A program made the position numbers and the translations under genes. 10,645 nucleotides of DNA from an archaeon (GTDB taxonomy: Archaea; Nanobdellota; Nanobdellia; SCGC-AAA011-G17; GW2011-AR18), in contig JAHFKB010000033.1 of NCBI GenBank assembly GCA_023245565.1, forward strand, positions 1 through 10,645. The letters are read 5' to 3'. Numbering within the stretch: position 1 is the stretch's first letter; each line of letters starts with the position of its first letter. This document shows, piece by piece, positions 5,738-10,645 of this stretch. The notes under the pieces are model-generated. The model was not told where the DNA came from. It did no database searches and saw only the letters and a program-made list of their open reading frames with translations.

Positions 5738-6421
5738 TTATTGAACTCGTAATTTTAAAAAATTTTCAAGAGCTTGTGCATATTTTTCTGCAATTTTTTT
5801 TCTTACAAAAAGATCAAGAAGTTTAGATAGTTGATCATTACCGTCTTCTTTTTCAACAATGTCTGTAACTATAGCTGCACCTGCTTCATAAGCATACCAG
5901 GAAATATTTTTGTATAATCTTTTATGTTTAAATTTATTAAAATCAGGAAAAATATGAGTTCTATCTGAAATATTTTTTCTTCCTATAAAAGAAGCATAAT
6001 TTGCAGTACTTTCAAAAATGAGTGGTTCACTATGAATAACTTTACGTTCGCTTTCAATTAAATGCCAAACATCATGAGGAATAGCATTTTCTAATTCTTC
6101 TGGACACTCTTCTAAAATAAAACTATTTACATAAAGGGTTTTTAAATTTCTATTAATATATTTAGAAATTTGATATGGGTTTCTAGCAATAACTTCTTCC
6201 ATTGTTTCTTCTATTCCTAAACACTTTCCAATAATATATTTAATCCTTATCTCTTCTTGATTCTTTAATTTTCCTGGAGGATTTTCTATTTGCGTAGTAA
6301 CAAGGCCTGGACTTTCTTCTACTCTTTCAATAACAATAGATGGAATATATGAAAGATCAATGCCTTTATTCTTATAGGATTCTAAAACTGAATCTAAAAT
6401 TTCTTTACATTGTTTTTCCAT
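5738..6421 (-). CDS. metallopeptidase-like protein with HDxxH in place of HExxH, 227 aa
   Basis: The family is not one I know by name, but motif order matches the neighbouring HExxH protein: PHDVWHLIE (115-123) aligns with EHEIIHLWH, ESTANYASF (137-145) with EGLAEYISY, and YEAGAAIVTDIV (178-189) with YSIGSNMVYSIL, followed in both by an LDxF helix. Thus the zinc ligands H116, H120 and E137 could be kept while the catalytic Glu is Asp117. Asp for Glu usually lowers or abolishes peptidase activity, so this may be an inactive or repurposed member, or a metal enzyme with another chemistry. No signal peptide is seen. The ATG at 6421 is exactly opposite trmY, with a single palindromic TATA box midway. 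The motif match was made by eye. Confidence 0.72.
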   Translation of the reverse strand: MEKQCKEILDSVLESYKNKGIDLSYIPSIVIERVEESPGLVTTQIENPPGKLKNQEEIRIKYIIGKCLGIEETMEEVIARNPYQISKYINRNLKTLYVNSFILEECPEELENAIPHDVWHLIESERKVIHSEPLIFESTANYASFIGRKNISDRTHIFPDFNKFKHKRLYKNISWYAYEAGAAIVTDIVEKEDGNDQLSKLLDLFVRKKIAEKYAQALENFLKLRVQ

Positions 6422-6442
6422 TAACCAAACTTATTGAAAAAA

Positions 6443-6450
6443 CTTATAAG
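6443..6450. promoter_or_regulatory. palindromic TATA box CTTATAAG shared by the divergent genes
   Basis: CTTATAAG is a perfect palindrome whose centre (6446.5) is exactly halfway between the two ATG first bases (6421 minus, 6472 plus), 25.5 bases from each. That is the usual distance from an archaeal TATA box to a leaderless start. No other good TATA box is seen in the 50-base gap. Confidence 0.65.
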
Positions 6451-6471
6451 GCTATCACTTTTATGTAAATT

Positions 6472-7029
6472 ATGAGAAACTTTTTATTATATTTAAGGGG
6501 AGGATCTACCTCTGGAAATTTTAAAAATTTAAGAGATGCAGGAAGATTAGATATTGTAGCACATTGTTTAACATCTTCATTTTTTCTTTCACATGCATTA
6601 AGAAAAGATGTTATTTTTCATATTATATTAACTGGGCCTCCAAATCCTCCAAAATATATTAGAGTAGATGGAAGTAAAATTCATGATGTGAGATGTGATG
6701 AACAAACTTGGGGTGAAATTTTAAAAAAAGTATTAAGTGGAGGAACGCATATTGGTTTTGAAATTTTTAATAAAAGTTTACAAGAGGTGATTAAAGAATT
6801 ATCTGTTGATAATGATATTTATGTTCTAGAAGAAAAAGGACAAGAAATAAATAATTTAAAATTAAATGAAAATTCTTTATTTGTTATTGGAGATCAAGTT
6901 GGATTACCTAAAAATGATGAGAGTTTTATTTTAAGATATGGTAAAAAAATCTCTTTAGGAAAAAAAGTTTATTTAGCTGCTGATTGTATAAGCATAATTA
7001 ATTATTGTTTAGATTCAAAAAGTTTTTAA
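6472..7029 (+). CDS. trmY: tRNA (pseudouridine-54-N1)-methyltransferase TrmY
   Basis: TrmY is an archaeal SPOUT methyltransferase that N1-methylates pseudouridine 54 in the tRNA T-loop, giving m1-pseudouridine where bacteria have ribothymidine. The 185-residue product carries the family signatures: GRLDIVAHCLTSSFFLSHALR (24-44), TGPPNPPKYIRVDG (54-67) and the trefoil-knot SAM-binding part LFVIGDQVGLP (136-146) followed by ISLGKKVYLAADCISII. Length is close to the usual 190-200. It is divergent from the HDxxH protein with a shared TATA box and is followed by tRNA-Val 25 bases later. All three tRNAs in this window have U54-U55-C56, suitable substrates after pseudouridylation. Start at 6472 fits a leaderless mRNA. 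Confidence 0.95.
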   Translation: MRNFLLYLRGGSTSGNFKNLRDAGRLDIVAHCLTSSFFLSHALRKDVIFHIILTGPPNPPKYIRVDGSKIHDVRCDEQTWGEILKKVLSGGTHIGFEIFNKSLQEVIKELSVDNDIYVLEEKGQEINNLKLNENSLFVIGDQVGLPKNDESFILRYGKKISLGKKVYLAADCISIINYCLDSKSF

Positions 7030-7054
7030 TTCTTTATGATTGCTATTTTATTTT

Positions 7055-7126
7055 GGGCTCGTGGTCTAGTGGTATGACACATCGTTGACGTCGATGAGGT
7101 CACCAGTTCGAATCTGGTCGGGCCCA
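7055..7126 (+). tRNA. tRNA-Val(GAC)
   Basis: A complete 72-base cloverleaf. Acceptor GGGCTCG pairs with CGGGCCC (7119-7125, one G-U), discriminator A7126. The anticodon stem CATCG/CGATG encloses TTGACGT with anticodon GAC at 7087-7089 (Val). The D arm is GTC...GAC and the T arm ACCAG-TTCGAAT-CTGGT. CCA is not encoded and there is no intron. A TATA-like TTTTTAATT overlaps the trmY stop, so it may have its own promoter or be co-transcribed with trmY. The minus-strand regulator gene ends seven bases downstream. Confidence 0.97.
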
Positions 7127-7132
7127 CTTTAA

Positions 7133-7867
7133 TTATTTCTTATATTTAGCTTTTTCCCAAATTATATTAAATTGATTTCTATATGATAAAGCAACTTTTT
7201 TATTATGAATAAAAATTAAATGATAGGGTTCTCCCCAAATAAATATTGCTAATCTATCTGCATAAGTTACAAATGCAAGATTACCTATTATTTCCTTTGG
7301 AAGAAATTTATAAGTTGTTGTTTTTGCATGTGGTAATATTTTATTTCCTTCTTTTACTATTATTCTTTCAGTAATTCCATTTTTAACTATTTTTGCTAGA
7401 TATAAATCTAGTCTAATTTTTATATTTGGATCTGTGGCCATTAATAAATCATCATCTATGCCATAAAATAAAACTTCATCACCTTTTTTAAGTCTAATGA
7501 GAATATCATTCATTAATGTTCTAAAAACAAATTTGCCTGTTTGTAATTCAACTTGTACATCTTGCTTTGGTGATGATTTAAGAGCTTCTAATTTATCTAT
7601 TATATTTTCTAATGCTTCTAATTTTTGTTTACTTACTTCAACTAGCTGATGTGGAGATACTGCAATATAGGAACGTTTTTGATTTCTCATTATAGTTCCG
7701 ACTACTCCTTTTTCTTGTAATCTTTGTAAAATATCATAAACGTAGGGTCTTGCAAATCCTGTGTTTTTTGAAATTTCTGTTGGGCCCATTATACCAATTC
7801 TTAAAAGAGTTAAATAAATTTTAATTTCATTATCACTAAGTCCAAAATCTCTAAGTTCTTGATTCAT
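7133..7867 (-). CDS. TrmB-family transcriptional regulator, 244 aa
   Basis: Residues 1-66 form a winged helix-turn-helix of the TrmB type: LGL/FGLSDNEIKIYLTLLRIG, then PTEISKNTGFARPYVYDILQRLQEKGVV. A helical coiled segment (about 76-96) leads to a C-terminal sensing domain with KKGDEVLFYGIDDD, GITERIIVKEGN and a strand-rich end (LAIFIWGEPYHLIFIHNKKVA), as in archaeal TrmB/TrmBL proteins, some of which bind sugars. Here no sugar transport or glycolytic gene is adjacent; the divergent partner is an iron-dependent oxidase-like enzyme. A palindrome at 7898-7917 lies just upstream of its TATA box and is a candidate operator for autoregulation or joint control. The ATG at 7867 is about 25 bases from TTTATATATAAA. 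Family assignment is strong; the effector is unknown. Confidence 0.88.
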   Translation of the reverse strand: MNQELRDFGLSDNEIKIYLTLLRIGIMGPTEISKNTGFARPYVYDILQRLQEKGVVGTIMRNQKRSYIAVSPHQLVEVSKQKLEALENIIDKLEALKSSPKQDVQVELQTGKFVFRTLMNDILIRLKKGDEVLFYGIDDDLLMATDPNIKIRLDLYLAKIVKNGITERIIVKEGNKILPHAKTTTYKFLPKEIIGNLAFVTYADRLAIFIWGEPYHLIFIHNKKVALSYRNQFNIIWEKAKYKK

Positions 7868-7883
7868 AAATTGTATAAAATTT

Positions 7884-7896
7884 ATTTATATATAAA
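7884..7896 (-). promoter_or_regulatory. TATA box of the TrmB-family regulator
   Basis: The minus strand reads TTTATATATAAAT, centred about 23-25 bases before the ATG at 7867, consistent with leaderless transcription. Confidence 0.6.
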
Positions 7897-7897
7897 C

Positions 7898-7917
7898 GTA
7901 GTTATTTTTATTACTAC
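7898..7917. promoter_or_regulatory. candidate operator palindrome GTAGT-N10-ACTAC
   Basis: GTAGT and ACTAC flank ten AT-rich bases whose outer positions also show partial symmetry. The site touches the upstream edge of the regulator's TATA box, where a bound protein could block TFB/TBP, and lies about 50 bases before the start of the divergent gene. A related half-site ACTACTAT occurs at 7943-7950. A TrmB protein binding here is inference. Confidence 0.4.
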
Positions 7918-7967
7918 AATAATTTAATACCTATTTTTAGAGACTACTATTAAGTAATAATATTAAA

Positions 7968-8762
7968 ATGGAAGATACACAAATAGAAAAAAATGATGTA
8001 GAAAATATACTTGCTAATTATAAAGGGAATTTATTATTTTCTGAAGCACTTGAAAGAGTTAATCATACAGATTTAGTTAAAATAATTAATAAATATGTAC
8101 ACTTTAATTGTTTTTTTGGTGCTGGCGTAGCAAACCTAGCTTCTCAATTTGCTTGTCAAAAAGATTTATTTAGAGATAAAGATGAAAGCCTACTTTATGG
8201 TGATAGAAGTATGGAAGTTGGTGCTTGTATTTTTTCAGCTGCTATTGATGAATTTGGAGATAGAGGAATTGAATCAAAGCCAACGCATAGACTTTTAGCT
8301 CAGGCATTTTTAAAAGGACTAAATAATTATTACAATATAAATTATTTAGAATTTCATATTAATGAGGAAATTAGTAAAAAAGTAAAAGATGGCTATGGAA
8401 TTGAAATTCCTTATTCTGAAAATCAATTATTTAAATCTTTAGGATTTCACATTGGATCTGAATTATTAGCTGATAAAGAATTTAGAACTTTAGATGAAAA
8501 ATTAAGAAAAAATCATCCTGAATTGGTAAATTATTTAAAAATTACAAATGTAGAAATTTCAGGTCAGAAAATGCCTGCATATTATTGGGTAAAGATACAT
8601 ACAGGAGTAGAGATTGAACATTTTGAATATGCAGTTCGTGGCGCAGGTCTTGCTTTTAAATATTATTCAGGATCAAAAATAGATGCTAAAAATAATATTC
8701 TTGAAGGAATAAATTCATTTGCTACATTTCAAGAAGATTTTATGAAAACTTTATTAGATTAA
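7968..8762 (+). CDS. heme-oxygenase-like iron-dependent oxidase/oxygenase (HDO-type), 264 aa
   Basis: The all-helical protein carries the metal-ligand pattern of heme-oxygenase-like diiron oxidases/oxygenases (the group with CADD, UndA, BesC and SznF; Pfam 'iron-containing redox enzyme'). I see IDEFGDRG with E95, then H107 in THRLLAQAF; E165 in GSELLADKEF; and H211, E215, H218 in KIHTGVEIEHFEYA, the His-x3-Asp/Glu-x2-His spacing of CADD. No heme-oxygenase proximal signature is evident. Members of this fold do very different chemistry (N-oxygenation, fatty-acid decarboxylation, C-C cleavage, pABA synthesis), so the substrate cannot be named. The gene is divergent from a TrmB-type regulator and converges on msrB-msrA, a possible link to oxidative stress. 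The ATG at 7968 has a weak TATA-like TATTTTTAG upstream. The fold is fairly sure, the function open. Confidence 0.72.
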   Translation: MEDTQIEKNDVENILANYKGNLLFSEALERVNHTDLVKIINKYVHFNCFFGAGVANLASQFACQKDLFRDKDESLLYGDRSMEVGACIFSAAIDEFGDRGIESKPTHRLLAQAFLKGLNNYYNINYLEFHINEEISKKVKDGYGIEIPYSENQLFKSLGFHIGSELLADKEFRTLDEKLRKNHPELVNYLKITNVEISGQKMPAYYWVKIHTGVEIEHFEYAVRGAGLAFKYYSGSKIDAKNNILEGINSFATFQEDFMKTLLD

Positions 8763-8777
8763 TAAAATATTTAAATA

Positions 8778-9170
8778 TTATTTCTTAGATTTTTTAAATT
8801 CTAGAGAACAAGAATTAATACAATATCTTTTTCCATTATCACTGGGACCATCATCAAAAACATGACCTAGATGTGCTTTGCATTTTTTACATCTAACTTC
8901 AGTCCTATGCATAAGGTGGCTATTATCTTCTAATAATTCAATATTTTTCATATTTGCTTCTGTAAAACTTGGCCATCCAGTTCCTGAATCAAATTTAGTA
9001 TCTGAAGAAAACAAAATAGAATTACAAGCAGCACAGATATAATTTCCTTTTTCTTTATTTTTTAATAATTTTCCTGTAAATGGAATTTCAGTACCTTTCT
9101 CTCTCATTACTTTATATTGTTCTAGACTTAATTTTTCCTTCCAGTCTTTTTCTGTTTTTGGCATTTTCAT
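8778..9170 (-). CDS. msrB: peptide-methionine (R)-S-oxide reductase MsrB
   Basis: MsrB reduces the R epimer of methionine sulfoxide in proteins. The 130-residue product has the two zinc CxxC pairs (C46/C49 and C94/C97), the fold signature FDSGTGWPSF (60-69), HLMHRTEVRCKKC, LGHVFDDGP, and the catalytic Cys117 in RYCINS. Two residues beyond the usual motif a second cysteine, C121, replaces the common Ala (RYCINSCSLEF), so it could act near the active site. I chose the ATG at 9170: it overlaps the msrA stop as ATGA, giving translational coupling, and MKMPKTEKDWKEKLS aligns with normal MsrB starts. An in-frame ATG at 9185 would add five residues. The stop is 15 bases from that of the convergent iron enzyme. 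Confidence 0.95.
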   Translation of the reverse strand: MKMPKTEKDWKEKLSLEQYKVMREKGTEIPFTGKLLKNKEKGNYICAACNSILFSSDTKFDSGTGWPSFTEANMKNIELLEDNSHLMHRTEVRCKKCKAHLGHVFDDGPSDNGKRYCINSCSLEFKKSKK

Positions 9171-9643
9171 GTTTTTATATTGCATACTAAATTATGTGTT
9201 TTATAATATTTTTGGTGATATTCTTCAGCAGGATAAAATTCTGTTGCTTTTACAATTTCAGTTATTATTTTATTTTTTAATTCTTTTTGGTATTCTTCTT
9301 TAGATTTAATAGCTATTTCTTTTTGTTTTTCACTTGTATAAAATATCCCAGATCTATATTGAGATCCAACATCTGGGCCTTGTCTATTTTCTGTTGTTGA
9401 ATTATGATTCATCCAAAATACTTTTAATAATTTTTTATAAGTTACTTTTTTAGGATCAAATTCTATTTTAATTGCTTCTGCATGTCCTGTTAATCCAGTA
9501 CATACTAATGTATAATTGGGTTTAATTTTATTAGTTCCTCCAGTATAACCTACAATTGTATTTATTACTCCGGGAACTTGATCAAATATTGCTTGGACAC
9601 CCCAAAAACATCCTGCTGAGAAAATTGCTGTTTCTTTTTTCAT
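9167..9643 (-). CDS. msrA: peptide-methionine (S)-S-oxide reductase MsrA
   Basis: MsrA reduces the S epimer of methionine sulfoxide. The 158-residue protein has the catalytic motif GCFWG with Cys12, then IVGYTGG, HAEAIKIEFDP, and ENRQGPDVGSQYRSGIFY near the middle, and EEYHQKYY towards the C terminus; a late cysteine in NLVCNIKT could serve as resolving thiol. The ATG at 9643 is used because MKKETAIFSAGCFWG is the normal start; a possible upstream extension to 9733 would add 30 low-complexity Asn/Leu/Ile residues and run through the divergent promoter. It is the first gene of a coupled msrA-msrB operon and is divergent from the PEP-domain gene, 52 bases apart. Confidence 0.96.
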   Translation of the reverse strand: MKKETAIFSAGCFWGVQAIFDQVPGVINTIVGYTGGTNKIKPNYTLVCTGLTGHAEAIKIEFDPKKVTYKKLLKVFWMNHNSTTENRQGPDVGSQYRSGIFYTSEKQKEIAIKSKEEYQKELKNKIITEIVKATEFYPAEEYHQKYYKTHNLVCNIKT

Positions 9644-9663
9644 AATAAAATTATTGTTAAATA

Positions 9664-9674
9664 GATTAAAATAC
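9664..9674. promoter_or_regulatory. candidate shared TATA element between msrA and the PEP-domain gene
   Basis: GATTAAAATAC lies at the midpoint of the 52-base gap, 25-27 bases from both ATGs (9643 minus, 9696 plus). The gap is AT-rich throughout, so the choice is less certain than for the 6443 site, but the geometry is the same. Confidence 0.4.
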
Positions 9675-9695
9675 TTTATTATTAATTTATTATTT

Positions 9696-10619
9696 ATGAA
9701 TAAATGGATATTATTGGGTAATTTTAATGGCACTATTTTAGAAAGTAATTTGAAGATTTTAGCTTGGGCTAATGGTTTAAAAAAAGAAATTGGAATTGGA
9801 TTCAGTGAATTTGTAATTAATAGTGATGGTGATTATTTTGCTGATGAGAAAACTAGGGTTAAAATTGTTGATTTTATAGAAAAACAAGAATTTAAATTAA
9901 ATTATATCTTAAAGATAAGAGAATTAAAAGAAATATTATTAAAAGAATTAAAGGAACATAAATATAAAAAATTATTAAATGAATTAATTAAGAATTTTAC
10001 TTATTATTATTTAGCTAGAAGAGAGGCAGAATTTTTATTTGAGAAGAAAATAGATAATAATGTTAAAGAATCAATTGAATATTTTAGAAATAAAGAAGAT
10101 TTTTTTGAAACTTTGGATAAATTTTATGAAAATTTAAGTAAAAAATTTAATATTTCCATTGAAGAATTAGGATTGCATACTATAGAGGAATTAAAAGATA
10201 GTTTATCTAAAGGTGAAATAAATAAAAGAATTTTATTGAGAAAAAATAAATCTTGGAGTTTAGTTCTTAAGAATGGTAAAATAAAACTAATTAATAAAAA
10301 AATTAAATTAGTTAAAGAAGAAAATTTAAATTATAAAATAATTAAGGGAAATGTTGCTTTTAGTTCTAAGGGAAAAATTATTGGCATTGTTGGAAAGGAT
10401 ATTCTTGTAGCACATACTACTGAACCTAGTATGACAAATATAATGAAGAAAATGAAAGCCATAATTACAGATGAAGGTGGAATATTAAGTCATGCGGCTA
10501 TTGTTGCAAGAGAATTTAAAATTCCTTGTATTGTTGGAACTAAAGTTGCAACTAAATTAATTAAAGAGGGAGATAAAGTTGAGGTTGATATTGAAAAAGG
10601 AACTGTTAAAAAAATTTAG
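9696..10619 (+). CDS. stand-alone PEP-utilizing (phosphohistidine) domain protein, 307 aa
   Basis: Residues 236-307 form the mobile phosphohistidine domain of PEP synthase/PPDK enzymes: VAHTTEPSMTNIMKKMKAI, then TDEGGILSHAAIVARE with the phosphoryl-accepting His266, and IPCIVGTKVAT, ending in DKVEVDIEKG. In PEP synthase this domain carries phosphate between an ATP-grasp domain and a PEP-binding barrel; neither is present. The first 235 residues are helical and highly charged, with W4 and an aromatic stretch FTYYYLARREAEFLFE (101-116), and match no domain I recognise. Such short proteins occur in DPANN and similar lineages with unknown roles. ATG 9696 is preferred to TTG 9654 because of the normal promoter spacing and because the extra 14 residues overlap the msrA promoter. 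The C-terminal domain is certain, the role is not. Confidence 0.85.
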   Translation: MNKWILLGNFNGTILESNLKILAWANGLKKEIGIGFSEFVINSDGDYFADEKTRVKIVDFIEKQEFKLNYILKIRELKEILLKELKEHKYKKLLNELIKNFTYYYLARREAEFLFEKKIDNNVKESIEYFRNKEDFFETLDKFYENLSKKFNISIEELGLHTIEELKDSLSKGEINKRILLRKNKSWSLVLKNGKIKLINKKIKLVKEENLNYKIIKGNVAFSSKGKIIGIVGKDILVAHTTEPSMTNIMKKMKAIITDEGGILSHAAIVAREFKIPCIVGTKVATKLIKEGDKVEVDIEKGTVKKI

Positions 10620-10645
10620 ATTTCAAAACCTTTAATTTTATACTT

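Noticed and set aside
9644..9733. Extended MsrA N terminus starting at 9733
   Set aside because: The added 30 residues are Asn/Leu/Ile-rich noise and cross the divergent promoter and the start of the PEP-domain gene; MsrA proteins normally begin just before GCFWG.

Overview
The window looks like chromosome of an AT-rich, compact-genome archaeon, most likely a DPANN lineage of the Pacearchaeota/Woesearchaeota/Nanoarchaeota type. Lineage is inferred; that it is archaeal is well supported by archaeal-type ribosomal proteins uS15 and eS1, a Bud32 kinase of the KEOPS complex, the tRNA methyltransferase TrmY, a TrmB-type regulator, and TATA-like boxes 25-30 bases upstream of start codons with almost no Shine-Dalgarno sequences, which points to leaderless mRNAs.

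Layout. Bases 1-498 hold the 3' part of bud32, facing a 53-residue gene (504-665, minus strand) that has the one strong Shine-Dalgarno site seen here. A two-motif LAGLIDADG homing endonuclease (862-1488) ends nine bases before a 139-base tRNA-Gln(UUG) gene that is far too long to be unspliced and seems to carry several introns. Three small helical proteins of unknown function (1692-2868), each with its own TATA box, precede rps15 and rps3ae, then tRNA-Thr(UGU). A minus-strand lipoprotein diverges from a gluzincin-like HExxH protein (4746-5717), which converges on a second, shorter protein (5738-6421) with the same motif layout but HDxxH in place of HExxH. That second protein shares a promoter with trmY, which is followed by tRNA-Val(GAC). 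A TrmB-family regulator (7133-7867) diverges from a heme-oxygenase-like iron enzyme (7968-8762), which converges on a translationally coupled msrA-msrB pair. The window ends with a stand-alone PEP-utilizing (phosphohistidine) domain protein.

Themes. (1) tRNA: three tRNA genes, a t6A-pathway kinase and the T-loop methyltransferase TrmY. tRNA-Thr has U36-A37, the target of KEOPS-dependent t6A, and all three T-loops begin UUC, as TrmY's m1-pseudouridine-54 substrate requires. (2) Oxidative repair or redox: a probable diiron or iron oxidase/oxygenase next to methionine sulfoxide reductases A and B. (3) Compact promoters: two divergent gene pairs have start codons only 51 and 53 bases apart with one AT-rich element at the midpoint, suggesting single bidirectional TATA boxes.

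The points most worth following up are the multi-intron tRNA-Gln beside the homing endonuclease, the HExxH/HDxxH protein pair, the symmetric TATA box, and the iron enzyme/TrmB pair with a palindrome between them.
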